From assembly GCF_002934325.1 (NCBI RefSeq), contig NZ_PTIV01000019.1, forward strand, positions 1 through 64,000: 64,000 nt of DNA. The letters run 5' to 3'. The notes beneath the pieces were generated by a model. It was not told where the DNA came from. It ran no database searches and was given only the letters and a program-made list of their open reading frames with translations. The translations under genes were made by a program, and so were the position numbers. Origin of the DNA: Marinobacter persicus (GTDB lineage: Bacteria > Pseudomonadota > Gammaproteobacteria > Pseudomonadales > Oleiphilaceae). Below, piece after piece: positions 14,138-24,683 of the stretch (positions are counted from its first letter, which is position 1; the number at the start of each line of letters is the position of its first letter).

Positions 14138-15838
14138 CTACAGTCCCACGCCATCCAGTGAGCTTTCGGCGAGTTTCAGCAGGTCCGGGTTTTTCTCTTC
14201 ATTCCGGCCGATGCTTTCGATGTAATATTCCAGCGAGGTCAGTGCATCCGCCAGCGCTTCCAGTACTTGTTCGGTAGGCGCTTCGGTGGCATCCAGCAAC
14301 TGTTGCTGGATGGATGCAGCAATCCGTGATACCACGGCTGCTGCCTGGGGATCACCAATCATTTCCAGGCCACCCCAGATGCTATGCAGGGTTCCGGGAA
14401 GATTGGCCAGATGCAATTTGTCGTGATCCGATTCCAGGAACGCAGTAATCGCCCGCTTGGCCAGAGTCAGCGCACTTTTTGCTTCGTCTGCCACCACCCA
14501 CACGGCTTCCTGCAGGTATACGGAGGCTTCCTGTTTGCTGTTTGCCGATGCCAGTGCGTCGGTTTCCGAGGTGATACCGCGGTTCACAAACTGCATCGCG
14601 GCATCTTCAATGGCCAGCACAGACCCCGCCAGGCGATAGAGTTCGTCCTCATTGGGCATGCGGCCCTCGGACTCGGTCTGCCGCAATCGGGAAGCTTCAT
14701 CCCGGGCCAGTCCCGCCAGCCGGCTTAAGTCCAGCATCATCAGGGTGTTTGCGATGCTTTCGAGCCCGTCGGCAATGGCGGTCTGCTCAGCCAGATCCGG
14801 TTCCAGGCCCCGCTCGATGATATCCAGCCGATCTTTTAGCTTGTTCAGTTCTTCCCTTAGCGCCTCCGACAGCGATTTCAGAACGTCCGAACCAGGTCCG
14901 TACAGGCGCCGTGCGTGAGCTTCCATCATGTTGTCGGGAAACTCAGCGGGCGCCAGCTGGTAGGCGGTCAATATCCGGATGACTTCGGGATTGGCTGAGC
15001 CGGATCGATAAAGGAGGTAAACCAGCTCGGTCAGCAAAGAGTCTGGCGCGGGTCTCTGCTTGGCTGAGTCGCCCACGTAGATGATGTCCCGGGCCATTCT
15101 TTCCAACTGCATCAGCAGGCGCTTGCGGGCCTTGGTAAAGCCCATCGCCCGGTCCATCATGGTGTTGGCTACAATGGTGAACAGGCACCAGAGCTGGCCC
15201 TGGGGTGTGCCCTGGCACAGACGGGCAAAACCCCGGGCGGCGCGCGCCATAAGCTTTTTGCTGACGTCGGGATTGCGGTCTTTGAGGATGCCCAGCAACG
15301 CCACCTGCAGGGTCAACCGCATACGGCGGGCCATCACATCCTGGGCATCGTTATCCTCGCCCAGCGGGGACATGGGCAAGTCGGTGCAGAAATCCGGATG
15401 CTCGGACAGGCTCAGGTTAAAAAACCAGGACTCCGGGTAAGGCGCTTCTTTGCGGGTTTCGCGCAACTCGTTGATGGCCGGCAACAGGAGCTCGGGATGA
15501 TCTTCACGCTGCTGGTGGTAGTAATCCACGTAACGGCGAAGCGTGAACAGCGCACCACTGAGTGCTGCCAGACGCGCATCGGCCTGATCGCCCACGGGCA
15601 TGTCGTCACACAGGCTGGAGGCTTCCTGACACAGACGGCTGGCGCCCATGAGCTCCACGAGAATAAAGATGCCTCGCAGCTGGTTGAGGTAGTCTACGCA
15701 GTTCTGGAGTTCGTCCGCCTTTTCGCGGTTTTCCTGAAAGCGTTCCAGACTGGTTTCGGCCTGCTTGATGGTCTGCTCGATTTCATTTCTGACCAAGTCA
15801 AACGAATGAGACCTCGTCGCCAGAGATGGTTGAACCAT
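14138..15838 (-). CDS. fimL: FimL-like regulator (ChpA N-terminal homologue) of type IV pili
   Basis: A 566-residue cytosolic protein resembling the N-terminal Hpt-containing part of ChpA/PilL but lacking kinase, CheW and receiver domains. In P. aeruginosa FimL (about 559 residues, PA1822) has this architecture, works with the Chp system and FimV, and raises cAMP through CyaB to promote twitching. The segment TIKQAETSLERFQENREKADELQNCVDYLNQLRGIFILVELMG is typical of the family, but phospho-accepting His residues are not evident, as in FimL. AGGAAG precedes ATG 15838. The position beside dnaQ matches the P. aeruginosa neighbourhood, from memory. fimV (49338-52433) is in the same window. Confidence 0.85.
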   Translation of the reverse strand: MVQPSLATRSHSFDLVRNEIEQTIKQAETSLERFQENREKADELQNCVDYLNQLRGIFILVELMGASRLCQEASSLCDDMPVGDQADARLAALSGALFTLRRYVDYYHQQREDHPELLLPAINELRETRKEAPYPESWFFNLSLSEHPDFCTDLPMSPLGEDNDAQDVMARRMRLTLQVALLGILKDRNPDVSKKLMARAARGFARLCQGTPQGQLWCLFTIVANTMMDRAMGFTKARKRLLMQLERMARDIIYVGDSAKQRPAPDSLLTELVYLLYRSGSANPEVIRILTAYQLAPAEFPDNMMEAHARRLYGPGSDVLKSLSEALREELNKLKDRLDIIERGLEPDLAEQTAIADGLESIANTLMMLDLSRLAGLARDEASRLRQTESEGRMPNEDELYRLAGSVLAIEDAAMQFVNRGITSETDALASANSKQEASVYLQEAVWVVADEAKSALTLAKRAITAFLESDHDKLHLANLPGTLHSIWGGLEMIGDPQAAAVVSRIAASIQQQLLDATEAPTEQVLEALADALTSLEYYIESIGRNEEKNPDLLKLAESSLDGVGL

Positions 15839-16037
15839 AAACGCTTCCTGTTACTTTGCGGAAACTACCGCGTCCTGTTAATGACCCTTGTCGGGCTCGA
15901 GCCTTCCCTGCGCTGGAAAATACTTGAGTCGAACCTTTCCAGTTTGAAAAACTGATTAGCTATCCAGTATTTATAACATAAAACTGAAGTAGCTCAAGAA
16001 ACTCCAGAGGGAAATGCGGAAGAGTCTGATCTGGTTC

Positions 16038-16748
16038 TCATTCCCCGTTATCAAGTTTGCCCCAGACGGTTTCCCCCGCCTGTTTTGCCATCATCGCCAT
16101 GAACTCATCGTGGGCGGAGTTTTCCTCTTCGCTCGCGTGGATTACCGTTAAGGGAGCCCGGTCACTGCTGGCCCGACGAATGCCGGCGCCAGCCCCGCCC
16201 TCGCCACTGTCAGCATCCAGTGACAGCGCGGTCTGGCCACCGGTGAGCAGTAGATAGACATCCGCCAGGATCTCGGCATCGAGCAGTGCGCCGTGCAGTT
16301 CCCGGTTGCTGTTGTCTACGCCGTAACGTTTACACAGGGCATCCAGGCTGTTCTTCTGCCCCGGGTGCTTGGCCCGTGCGATGGCCAGGGAATCGACAAT
16401 GCCGCAGTGATCAGCGGTTTTGCGCACCGGCTTGAGGCGGGCGAACTCGGAGTCCATAAAGCCCACGTCGAACGCGGCGTTATGAATGACCAGCTCGGCA
16501 CCTTTGATGAATTCAAAGAACTCATCCGCGATATCCGCAAACTTGGGTTTGTCCGCAAGGAATTCGTTGGTGATACCGTGAACGGTAATGGCCTCGGCTT
16601 CCACTTCCCGCTCGGGGTTGATGTAAACGTGGTAGTTACGCCCGGTCAGCGCCCGCTCAACCACTTCCACACAGCCGATTTCGATAATCCGGTGCCCTTC
16701 GTTAGGGTCGATGCCGGTGGTTTCGGTATCCAGTACTATCTGTCGCAT
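16038..16748 (-). CDS. dnaQ: DNA polymerase III epsilon subunit (3'-5' proofreading exonuclease)
   Basis: A 236-residue protein with a DnaQ-type exonuclease domain (1-180): ExoI VLDTETTGIDP with Asp and Glu metal ligands, ExoII HNAAFDVGFMDSEF, ExoIII HGALLDAEILADVYLLLTGGQTAL. The C-terminal tail (about 185-236) would bind the alpha subunit. ATG 16748 gives MRQIVLDTETTG; a GTG at 16763 is possible but adds five unconserved residues. Downstream of rnhA on the same strand with 26 bases between, forming methyltransferase-rnhA-dnaQ; the rnhA/dnaQ neighbourhood is classic. Confidence 0.95.
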   Translation of the reverse strand: MRQIVLDTETTGIDPNEGHRIIEIGCVEVVERALTGRNYHVYINPEREVEAEAITVHGITNEFLADKPKFADIADEFFEFIKGAELVIHNAAFDVGFMDSEFARLKPVRKTADHCGIVDSLAIARAKHPGQKNSLDALCKRYGVDNSNRELHGALLDAEILADVYLLLTGGQTALSLDADSGEGGAGAGIRRASSDRAPLTVIHASEEENSAHDEFMAMMAKQAGETVWGKLDNGE

Positions 16749-16774
16749 TACCTGTTCTTCCACATTTCTTCTAA

Positions 16775-17218
16775 CTAGGAGGCAGCGAGCTCACTCACGC
16801 CACGGTTGGCCAATTCATCCGCCAGCTCGTTGTCCGGGTTGCCGGAGTGACCTTTTACCCAGTGCCAGTTGATCTGGTGTCGGGCGGTTTCGGCATCCAG
16901 TTCCTTCCAGAGATCGGCGTTCTTGACCGGCTTTTTCGCGGCGTTTTTCCAGCCTTTGAGTTTCCAGCCCGCCAGCCATTCGGTGATGCCCTTGCGCACG
17001 TATTGGGAGTCGGTGTACAGCTCCACTTCACATGGGCGAGTCAGAGCTCTGAGACCACGAATAGCGGCCATCAGTTCCATACGGTTGTTGGTGGTCTGCC
17101 CTTCACCGCCATGCAGGGTTTTGCAGGCATCCCCGTATCGTAGAACGACGCCCCACCCTCCAGGCCCGGGATTGCCTTTACAGGCTCCGTCGGTATACAT
17201 GACTACCTTGCCAGCCAT
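16775..17218 (-). CDS. rnhA: Ribonuclease HI
   Basis: A 147-residue enzyme that cuts the RNA strand of RNA-DNA hybrids with Mg2+. The DEDD residues are seen in [17 protein letters not shown] (Asp), [15 protein letters not shown] (Glu), [12 protein letters not shown] (Asp) and [14 protein letters not shown] (Asp). Basic handle region [21 protein letters not shown] is present. ATG 17218 follows GGAGAAAAA and overlaps the upstream methyltransferase gene by 16 bases, implying coupling. Confidence 0.96.
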   Translation of the reverse strand: MAGKVVMYTDGACKGNPGPGGWGVVLRYGDACKTLHGGEGQTTNNRMELMAAIRGLRALTRPCEVELYTDSQYVRKGITEWLAGWKLKGWKNAAKKPVKNADLWKELDAETARHQINWHWVKGHSGNPDNELADELANRGVSELAAS

Positions 17219-18012
17219 TTTTTCTCCAGATTGTCCGATTGCTGCTTTATTGATCGCCCCCGGCTGGCACAACTGCCTGTTGCACCGATGCTGCCGGCGG
17301 GCACCGGGATTACTTTCGCCTTACGCCAGTTCAACCGGGGTTTGAGGCGGGCGTATTCCCGTTTGCGGGCGAGAATACAGTAATACGCGCCAATCGGCAG
17401 CCAATCCCGTTGCCGTTTCAGCGCACGGCGGTGCCGGCTGGCGTTCTCCAGCGGCAAGGTAAGAAAGTGGGTGGCGGAATCGTCCACCTGAAAACTCAAT
17501 AATCGGAGCCAGTCTTCCATCCGCGAGCGCAGCATGAAACGACCGCCCCAAGGCCCTTCGTGATGACGCGATATAGCACGGCGCATGCCCCACAGGCTCA
17601 GCGGGTTAAAACCAATCAGGGCGATTTTCCCTTCCCCTCGTAATACCCGGGCGGATTCCCGCAACACGGCGTGCGGGTCTGGGGAAAAGTCTGCCGTGTG
17701 ATGCAAAATGACCAGATCCATTGAATCGGACGGAAAGGGTAATTCATCTGAATGGCAGACAACGGCGCCATCAGGCATGTGCGGGTGCCAGGCCGGTGAA
17801 CTGATGATTTTCTGGGCGAAATCCGAACCGGTGGCCAGCGGCAGCCGGTGGCTTAACCCGACTTGCAGTTGGCGGGCGCCGGTCAATGGTGCCACGGCCT
17901 GATCCAGCACGCGGCGCTGGCTGGCCAGCATGGCGCGGCCAAGCGAGCTCTGAAACCATCGTTCAAAGCTCTCATGGCGAGCGCTGTAATCCACCTTGAC
18001 CGAGTTACCCAC
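17203..18012 (-). CDS. SAM-dependent class I methyltransferase
   Basis: A 269-residue protein with a Methyltransf_11-like domain: [52 protein letters not shown] (about 91-143). The usual glycine-rich SAM motif I is weak here ([16 protein letters not shown]), so the fold is recognisable mainly from the motif after it. It occupies the position of P. aeruginosa PA1814 next to rnhA and gloB; substrate unknown. The C-terminus (about 225-269) is basic and low in complexity. Divergent from gloB. Confidence 0.78.
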   Translation of the reverse strand: MGNSVKVDYSARHESFERWFQSSLGRAMLASQRRVLDQAVAPLTGARQLQVGLSHRLPLATGSDFAQKIISSPAWHPHMPDGAVVCHSDELPFPSDSMDLVILHHTADFSPDPHAVLRESARVLRGEGKIALIGFNPLSLWGMRRAISRHHEGPWGGRFMLRSRMEDWLRLLSFQVDDSATHFLTLPLENASRHRRALKRQRDWLPIGAYYCILARKREYARLKPRLNWRKAKVIPVPAGSIGATGSCASRGRSIKQQSDNLEKKWLAR

Positions 18013-18116
18013 GCCTTACTCTCCTTTCGTTAACCCGGAACGGTTTTCCCGTTCTTGGGATGGAGACTATGTTGATTTATGATAACAGGCACATTCGACG
18101 AACACATGGGGTTTCG

Positions 18117-18911
18117 ATGTTCAGCATTCGCGCCATTCCGGCTTTTTCGGACAACTACATCTGGTGCCTCTCCCACGATGATTCCGGCCAGGCCCTGATT
18201 GTCGACCCCGGCCAAGCCGAGCCTGTGGAAGCCTACCTGGCGGAACAGGGGCTGACGGCAGACACGATTTTGGTGACTCACCATCACCCGGACCACACCG
18301 GTGGTATCAAGCAGCTGCAGTCCGCTTTCCCGGAGGTCCGCGTGACCGGCCCGGCCGATTCGCCGTTTAAAGGTACCACCAATGTCGTCCATCCTGGTGA
18401 TGAAGTGGTCTGGCATGGCCTGACTTTCGACGTTATAGCTGTACCAGGCCACACACTTGATCACATTGCCTATTTCACCAGCAGCCTGATTAGCGGCCGC
18501 CCCCTGCTCTTTTGTGGTGACACGCTGTTTGCCTGTGGCTGCGGCCGACTGTTCGAAGGCTCGGCTGAACAGATGTATCACTCCCTGAAAAACCTGCGTG
18601 AACTCCCGGACGAAACCGCTGTCTATTGCGCCCACGAATATACCCTGGCCAATCTGCGCTTTGCCCGGCACTGGCTGCCAGACGATGAGGCGCTTGAGCA
18701 GTTTGAGCGCCGCTGCCAGAACCTGCGAGATCAGGATTTGCCGACAATTCCCACCACCATTGCCGATGAAAAAGCCCTCAACCCGTTCCTGCGTTGGGAT
18801 GATCCGGCGGTGGTTGCCGCGGCGGAAAGCTATTGCGCCAAACATGGACTGCCTGCGAGCAGCGAGCGGGATATTTTTGCTGCGGTCCGGCACGGCAAGG
18901 ATCACTTTTAA
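18117..18911 (+). CDS. gloB: Hydroxyacylglutathione hydrolase (glyoxalase II)
   Basis: A 264-residue metallo-beta-lactamase-fold enzyme that hydrolyses S-lactoylglutathione, the second step of methylglyoxal detoxification. The binuclear metal motif [10 protein letters not shown] is at 54-63; further ligands are in [29 protein letters not shown] and [14 protein letters not shown]. The C-terminal substrate helix includes NPFLRW. ATG 18117 ([18 protein letters not shown]) is the conserved start; the frame is open 19 codons further but those are not family-like. Followed 14 bases later by mltD. Confidence 0.94.
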   Translation: MFSIRAIPAFSDNYIWCLSHDDSGQALIVDPGQAEPVEAYLAEQGLTADTILVTHHHPDHTGGIKQLQSAFPEVRVTGPADSPFKGTTNVVHPGDEVVWHGLTFDVIAVPGHTLDHIAYFTSSLISGRPLLFCGDTLFACGCGRLFEGSAEQMYHSLKNLRELPDETAVYCAHEYTLANLRFARHWLPDDEALEQFERRCQNLRDQDLPTIPTTIADEKALNPFLRWDDPAVVAAAESYCAKHGLPASSERDIFAAVRHGKDHF

Positions 18912-18925
18912 GGAAACTTTCATTT

Positions 18926-20632
18926 ATGTCGTTTAAACGCCTTACCCTGCTGCTGCTTGCCACCAGCCTTGCCAGCGGCTGCAGCAGTCTTCTGCCAAAC
19001 AACGATGGCCAGTCGGCCACTGCCAGCCCCATGGATTCCGAGGAAGTGATGGTGGCCACCGGGGATGAAGACTTCAAAGCCTCGGTGGCGGCCGGTTCGG
19101 GCAGCACTCGAAGCACCGACGCTCCGCTGGACGACGCCATTTCACCGGAGCTACAGGCCCGCGCCAAGGATGCCCGGGAGAAGCTGGAAAAACCCGCTTC
19201 CCAGCAGCAGGCTAACGAGTTAAACGACGACCTGTGGCACCGTCTACGCTCCGGCTTTGCCATGGACCACAGCGTCCAGAACGACCGGGTTCAGGCTCAA
19301 CTGGACTGGTATGTACGCCATCCGCGCTACATCAGCCGCGTGGTGGATCGTGGCTCCCGCTACCTGTACCACATTCTTGAGCAGGCTGAAGCCCGGGGTC
19401 TGCCCACAGAGCTGGCCCTGCTGCCTGTGGTTGAGAGCGCCTTCGATCCTTTTGCTTATTCACATGGGCGTGCCGCTGGCTTGTGGCAGTTCATTCCATC
19501 CACTGGCAAGTATTTCGGCCTGACCCAAAGCTGGTGGCACGATGACCGGCGGGATGTACTGGAAGCCACCGATGCTGCTTTTACCTATCTGGAACGTCTG
19601 TCGAACCGTTTTGACGGTGACTACACCCTGGCCCTGGCCGCCTACAATGCCGGTGGCGGTACGGTTTCCAGCGCCATGCGTCGCAACCGGAATTCTGGCA
19701 AGCCCACGGACTTCTGGTCGCTCTCCCTGCCACGGGAAACCAGCCATTACGTGCCCAAGCTGATTGCCCTAGCCAAGATTTTTGATAACCCCAAGGCCTA
19801 TAACATCGAACTACCGCCGCTCAAAAATAAACCCTATTTTGAAGTGGTCAAGACTGGCTCCCAACTGGATCTGGCCCAGGCCGCCCAACTGGCCGAGGTG
19901 GACATCGATGAGATCTACCTGCTGAATCCTTCCTACAACCGCTGGGCCACCAATCCCGATGGCCCGCACCGGTTGCTGGTCCCCAAACAGAACGCAGAAA
20001 CCTTCCGAAAGGCACTGGCAGACTTCCCGAAAGAACAGCGGGTTTCCTGGCAGGACTACACGGTTCAGCCCGGTGATAATCTCGGCGCCATCTCCCAGAA
20101 GTTCTCGACAACGCCCAGTGTGATCAAACAGGTTAACAAGCTGGATTCCAACCTGATCCGCATCGGTCAGCAGTTGCTGATCCCGTCCGCCACCAAGGGC
20201 ACCGACGCCTACGCGCTCAGCCAGTCCCAGCGACTGCAGCGTACCCAGGACCGCAAGCGTGATGGCACGAAAGTACGCTACACGGTGCGCAGCGGCGATA
20301 CTTTCTGGGATATTGCACGGGACCACGACGTTTCGGTCCGCCAGGTCGCCGGCTGGAACGGCATGGCGCCGGGTGATCCGCTGATTCCGGGCAAGGAGCT
20401 GGTGATCTGGTCCAAGAGCACCAGCCCAACGGTTGCCAATTCTGCCCGGGACCGGGCCATGGTTCGCAAGGTGGGCTATCAGGTGCGCAGTGGCGATTCG
20501 TTATCGGCCATTGCCAGCCGCTTCTCCGTGAATGTCCGGGACATCGCTTCATGGAACGATCTTAATACCGACCGTTATCTTCAACCCGGACAAAGTCTGG
20601 TACTCTACGTGGACGTCAGAAACAGTCCCTAA
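18926..20632 (+). CDS. mltD: Membrane-bound lytic transglycosylase D with three LysM domains
   Basis: A 568-residue lipoprotein. The signal peptide ends in the lipobox LASGC with lipidated Cys19. The SLT domain (about 115-260) holds the catalytic Glu in LALLPVVESAFDPFAYSHGRAAGLWQF and the AAYNAGGG motif. Three LysM repeats follow (YTVQPGDNLGAISQKF, YTVRSGDTFWDIARDH, YQVRSGDSLSAIASRF) that bind peptidoglycan. Three repeats are one more than the two of E. coli MltD, from memory. It cleaves glycan strands to anhydromuropeptides at the outer-membrane inner face. Upstream of the peptide importer that may recover wall peptides. Confidence 0.94.
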   Translation: MSFKRLTLLLLATSLASGCSSLLPNNDGQSATASPMDSEEVMVATGDEDFKASVAAGSGSTRSTDAPLDDAISPELQARAKDAREKLEKPASQQQANELNDDLWHRLRSGFAMDHSVQNDRVQAQLDWYVRHPRYISRVVDRGSRYLYHILEQAEARGLPTELALLPVVESAFDPFAYSHGRAAGLWQFIPSTGKYFGLTQSWWHDDRRDVLEATDAAFTYLERLSNRFDGDYTLALAAYNAGGGTVSSAMRRNRNSGKPTDFWSLSLPRETSHYVPKLIALAKIFDNPKAYNIELPPLKNKPYFEVVKTGSQLDLAQAAQLAEVDIDEIYLLNPSYNRWATNPDGPHRLLVPKQNAETFRKALADFPKEQRVSWQDYTVQPGDNLGAISQKFSTTPSVIKQVNKLDSNLIRIGQQLLIPSATKGTDAYALSQSQRLQRTQDRKRDGTKVRYTVRSGDTFWDIARDHDVSVRQVAGWNGMAPGDPLIPGKELVIWSKSTSPTVANSARDRAMVRKVGYQVRSGDSLSAIASRFSVNVRDIASWNDLNTDRYLQPGQSLVLYVDVRNSP

Positions 20633-20644
20633 CGTGCGAGAACC

Positions 20645-22522
20645 ATGACAAAAATACGGAAAGCACCCTGGTTTAAAACGCCTTCTTTGAACACATCAGG
20701 TAGAACGCCAGCAAAGCTGGGCGGACTGTTCACAGCCCTGGCTCTGCTGGCCTCCGCTTCCGTTACCCAGGCGGACAACCATTCCACAACGTCCGAGCTC
20801 GAACCAGTGCATGGCCTGGCCATGCACGGTGAAGTCAAATACCCCGCCAGCTTCCCTCACTTCGATTACGTCAACCCGCAGGCTCCCAAAAACGGCACCT
20901 TGCAGCTGGCTGTGGTTTCCAACGGTTTTGACAGCTTCAACCCCTTTGTCATTCGGGGCGTTGCAGCAGCGGGCATCAGCACCTACCTGTACGACACCCT
21001 GATGGAGGCCTCCGCCGACGAGCCGTTCTCGGAGTATGGGCTGATCGCCGAGAGCCTTGAGGTGCCCGAAGACCGCAGTTACGTGATTTTCAACCTGCGG
21101 GAAGAGGCCCGGTTCCAGGACGGCGAGCCGATCACCGCCGAGGATGTGGCGTTTTCCTACCGGGTGCTGACCACCGAGGGTCACCCGTTTTACCGCAACT
21201 ACTACGCAGACGTGAGCGAGGTAACGGTTGAAGGCCCGCGCCGAATCCGTTTTGATTTCGGCGACACCAAGAACCGGGAACTGCCCCTGATCCTGGGCCA
21301 GATGCCCATTCTGCCCGCTCACTACTGGCAGGACCGGGACTTCAGTGGTAATGGCCTGAATATTCCGGTCGGCAGTGGGCCCTACCGCATTGCCGACTAC
21401 GAAGCCGGCCGATCTGTCACCTACCAGCGGGTGGAAGATTATTGGGCGAAGGATCTGGGTGTGCGTAAAGGCCGTTTCAATTTTGACGAAATCCGCTACG
21501 AATACTTCACTGACGACACAGTAGCCTTGGAAGCCTTCAAAGCTGGCAGCTTTGACTTTCGTCAGGAAACCTCCGCCAAGAACTGGGCCACCGCCTACAC
21601 GGGCCAAGCATTCGAGGAGGGGAAGATCACCAAGGAAGCCATTGAGCATCATCGTCCAGTGGGCATGCAGGGGTTTGTGTACAACACCCGCAGGCCGGTC
21701 TTCGCAGATCCCAAGGTGCGGGAGGCCCTGGCTTATGCGTTTGACTTTGAATGGGCCAACCGTAACCTGTTCTTTAATCAGTACACCCGGACAGACAGTT
21801 ACTTCGAAAACAGTGAGCTTGCCTCCTCTGGTCTGCCCGAAGGCCGGGAGCTGGAGATTCTGGAGCCCTTCCGGGACCAGCTAAGCCCGGACGTCTTCAC
21901 CGAAGACTACGCGCCCCCCAGTACCGAGGGTGAGACCACCCTGCGAGACAATCTGCGCACTGCACTCACGCTGCTTCGTGAAGCGGGCTACCACATCCAG
22001 GACCGCAAGATGGTGCATCAGGAAACCGGAAAGCCACTGGCTTTTGAGATCCTGCTGTTCCAGAAGAGCTTTGAGCGCGTGGTATTACCCTTCAAAAAAA
22101 ACCTGGAGCGACTGGGCATTGACGTCACCGTGCGGTTGGTGGACAGCAACCAGTACATCCAACGTGTACGCAATTTCGATTACGACATGATTACCCAGGT
22201 CATCCCCCAATCCGATTCACCGGGCAATGAGCAGCGCGAATACTGGCATTCCAGCACCGCGGACGTCACTGGTTCCAGGAACTACATGGGGATCGAAGAC
22301 CCGGTCGTGGATGAGCTGGTGAACCAGGTCATCCAGGCCCCAACCCGGGAGGAGCTGGTGTATCGGGTTCGGGCCCTGGACCGGGTATTATTGAATGGCC
22401 ATTACGTGATTCCACATTGGCACCTGACCAAAGACCGGGTGGCCTACTGGAACAAACTCGAACGTCCAGAGGTCACACCGAAAAACGGCGTCGATATCAA
22501 CAACTGGTGGATCACCCCCTGA
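20645..22522 (+). CDS. yejA: Peptide ABC transporter substrate-binding protein (YejA/NppA type)
   Basis: A 625-residue periplasmic binding protein of the SBP_bac_5 family. A signal peptide with hydrophobic core LFTALALLASASV is probably cleaved near TQA/DN (after 43). GLAMHGEVKYPASFPHFDYVNPQAPKNGTLQLAVVSNGFDSFNPFV is diagnostic of YejA. First of four genes; in P. aeruginosa the equivalent NppABCD system takes up peptidyl-nucleoside antibiotics and microcin C-like peptides. It starts 12 bases after mltD. Only one binding protein is present, where P. aeruginosa has two. Confidence 0.92.
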   Translation: MTKIRKAPWFKTPSLNTSGRTPAKLGGLFTALALLASASVTQADNHSTTSELEPVHGLAMHGEVKYPASFPHFDYVNPQAPKNGTLQLAVVSNGFDSFNPFVIRGVAAAGISTYLYDTLMEASADEPFSEYGLIAESLEVPEDRSYVIFNLREEARFQDGEPITAEDVAFSYRVLTTEGHPFYRNYYADVSEVTVEGPRRIRFDFGDTKNRELPLILGQMPILPAHYWQDRDFSGNGLNIPVGSGPYRIADYEAGRSVTYQRVEDYWAKDLGVRKGRFNFDEIRYEYFTDDTVALEAFKAGSFDFRQETSAKNWATAYTGQAFEEGKITKEAIEHHRPVGMQGFVYNTRRPVFADPKVREALAYAFDFEWANRNLFFNQYTRTDSYFENSELASSGLPEGRELEILEPFRDQLSPDVFTEDYAPPSTEGETTLRDNLRTALTLLREAGYHIQDRKMVHQETGKPLAFEILLFQKSFERVVLPFKKNLERLGIDVTVRLVDSNQYIQRVRNFDYDMITQVIPQSDSPGNEQREYWHSSTADVTGSRNYMGIEDPVVDELVNQVIQAPTREELVYRVRALDRVLLNGHYVIPHWHLTKDRVAYWNKLERPEVTPKNGVDINNWWITP

Positions 22523-22568
22523 TCCACCGGGCCAACTCCCGTCTGTTATGAAAGGATTCGTCCTCTGA

Positions 22569-23657
22569 ATGGGCATTTACATATTACGGCGGCTGGCACT
22601 GATCATTCCCACCCTGGTGGGAATCATGCTGCTCAACTTCATCATTGTTCAAGCCGCGCCCGGCGGGCCGGTGGAGCAGTTGATTGCCGAAATGGAAGGC
22701 CACGGCGGTAGCGCACTGGCACGGGCCGCAGGTGGTGATACCGGCGGGGAGGTGGCGTCGGCCAGCTCCGGGGATACGCGGGGTTCGAGGGGGCTGCCAC
22801 CGGAGCTGCTCGCCGAAATCGAGAAAATGTACGGCTTCGACAAGCCGGCCCCCGAACGTTTCCTGAAGATGCTTAAGGACTACGCCACCTTCGATTTTGG
22901 CGATTCGTTCTTTCGTGACCGCTCCGTGGTGGAGCTTATCCTCGATAAGATGCCAGTTTCGATTTCCCTGGGGCTCTGGTCCACCCTGGTTATCTATCTG
23001 ATCTCCATACCCCTGGGTATCCGCAAGGCGGTGCATGATGGCTCACGCTTCGATGTCTGGACCAGTTCTGCCATTGTGGTGGGCTACGCCATTCCCGGCT
23101 TCCTGTTCGCGATCCTGCTGATTGTGCTGTTCGCCGGGGGCAGCTATTTTGACTGGTTCCCGTTGCGCGGGCTGACCTCCTCCAATTTCGAACAGCTGAA
23201 CTGGTACCAGAAAATCGCCGACTATTTCTGGCACTTGGCGCTGCCGGTAACCGCCAACGTGATCGGCGGTTTTGCCACCCTCACCCTGCTGACCAAAAAC
23301 TCGTTCCTGGACGAAATCGGCAAGCAGTACGTGGTGACCGCCAGGGCGAAGGGTCTGGAGGAAAAGCAGGTGTTGTACGGCCATGTATTCCGCAACGCCA
23401 TGCTGATTGTCATTGCCAGCCTGCCGGGCGTACTGGTGTCGCTGTTCTTCACCGGTTCACTGCTGATCGAGGTCATCTTCTCACTCGATGGCCTTGGCCT
23501 GCTCGGCTTTGAGGCGGCCCTGAACCGGGATTACCCGGTGATTTTCGGCACCCTGTTCATTTTCACCTTGATGGGGCTGGTGCTGAAGCTAATCAGCGAC
23601 ATCACTTACATGTTAGTGGACCCGCGTATCGACTTTGAAAGCCGGGAGGGCGCGTGA
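22569..23657 (+). CDS. yejB: Peptide ABC transporter permease (YejB/NppB type)
   Basis: A 362-residue inner-membrane permease with the DppB-like N-terminus [35 protein letters not shown] and six membrane spans. The Gly/Ser-rich periplasmic segment at about 40-80 ([22 protein letters not shown]) is also typical of YejB. The coupling EAA-like loop is [22 protein letters not shown]. Pairs with YejE as the channel. Its stop overlaps the yejE start. Confidence 0.92.
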   Translation: MGIYILRRLALIIPTLVGIMLLNFIIVQAAPGGPVEQLIAEMEGHGGSALARAAGGDTGGEVASASSGDTRGSRGLPPELLAEIEKMYGFDKPAPERFLKMLKDYATFDFGDSFFRDRSVVELILDKMPVSISLGLWSTLVIYLISIPLGIRKAVHDGSRFDVWTSSAIVVGYAIPGFLFAILLIVLFAGGSYFDWFPLRGLTSSNFEQLNWYQKIADYFWHLALPVTANVIGGFATLTLLTKNSFLDEIGKQYVVTARAKGLEEKQVLYGHVFRNAMLIVIASLPGVLVSLFFTGSLLIEVIFSLDGLGLLGFEAALNRDYPVIFGTLFIFTLMGLVLKLISDITYMLVDPRIDFESREGA

Positions 23658-24682
23658 CCCTGGTTAGCCTTTCACCCATCCAGCAACGCCGCCTGCATAA
23701 TTTCCGCAATAACCGTCGGGGGTACTGGAGCCTCTGGCTGTTTTTGATTCTGTTTGGCCTGTCTCTTTGTGCCGAATTAATTGCCAACGATCGCCCCCTG
23801 GTGCTGTCATATAAGGGAGATATTTATTTCCCCGTGGTTCAGTCTATTCCGGAGGAAACCTTCGGCGGCTTTCTACCCACCGAAGCCAACTACCGGGACC
23901 CGTTTATTGCGAACGAAATCCGCGCCAACGGCTGGATGATATGGCCGCCCATCCGGTTCAGCTACGACACCATCAATTACGACCTAGACGTGCCCTCGCC
24001 CGCCCCGCCCAGCGCGGAAAACTGGCTGGGTACCGATGACCAGGGCCGGGACGTGGCCGCCCGGGTGATCTACGGTTTCCGGCTTTCCGTACTCTTTGGC
24101 CTGACCCTGACCCTGGCCAGCTGCGTGGTGGGCGTGACCGTGGGCGCCATCCAGGGCTACTACGGCGGTAAGGTGGACCTGTTTGGACAACGCTTTATCG
24201 AGGTCTGGTCCGGCCTGCCCATGCTCTACCTGCTGATCATCCTCTCCGCCATCGTCCAACCGAATTTCTGGTGGCTGCTGGGCATCATGCTGCTGTTCAG
24301 CTGGATGGGCCTGGTGGACGTGGTACGGGCGGAATTCCTGCGCGCCCGCAACTTTGAGTACGTGAAGGCGGCCCGGGCCCTTGGGCTGGATAACCGGCGC
24401 ATCATGTTCCGGCACATCCTGCCCAACGCCATGGTGGCCACCCTCACCTTTTTGCCGTTTATCCTGACCGGCGCCATCACCGGCCTGACCTCGCTGGATT
24501 TTCTTGGCTTTGGCCTGCCTTCCGGCTCGCCGTCGCTGGGTGAACTGATCGCCCAGGGCAAGGCCAACCTGCACGCGCCCTGGTTGGGCATTTCCGCGTT
24601 TGTGTCCCTGTCGATCATGCTGACCCTGCTGGTTTTCGTGGGCGAGGCGGTTCGCGATGCCTTCGACCCGAGAAAGAGTTGA
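23654..24682 (+). CDS. yejE: Peptide ABC transporter permease (YejE/NppC type)
   Basis: A 342-residue permease of the DppC family with a long periplasmic insertion after the first helix (about 45-120; [21 protein letters not shown]), which is a YejE hallmark. The coupling loop is [24 protein letters not shown]. It starts at a GTG sharing four bases (GTGA) with the yejB stop, so translation is coupled. Confidence 0.92.
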   Translation: MTLVSLSPIQQRRLHNFRNNRRGYWSLWLFLILFGLSLCAELIANDRPLVLSYKGDIYFPVVQSIPEETFGGFLPTEANYRDPFIANEIRANGWMIWPPIRFSYDTINYDLDVPSPAPPSAENWLGTDDQGRDVAARVIYGFRLSVLFGLTLTLASCVVGVTVGAIQGYYGGKVDLFGQRFIEVWSGLPMLYLLIILSAIVQPNFWWLLGIMLLFSWMGLVDVVRAEFLRARNFEYVKAARALGLDNRRIMFRHILPNAMVATLTFLPFILTGAITGLTSLDFLGFGLPSGSPSLGELIAQGKANLHAPWLGISAFVSLSIMLTLLVFVGEAVRDAFDPRKS

Positions 24683-24683
24683 T

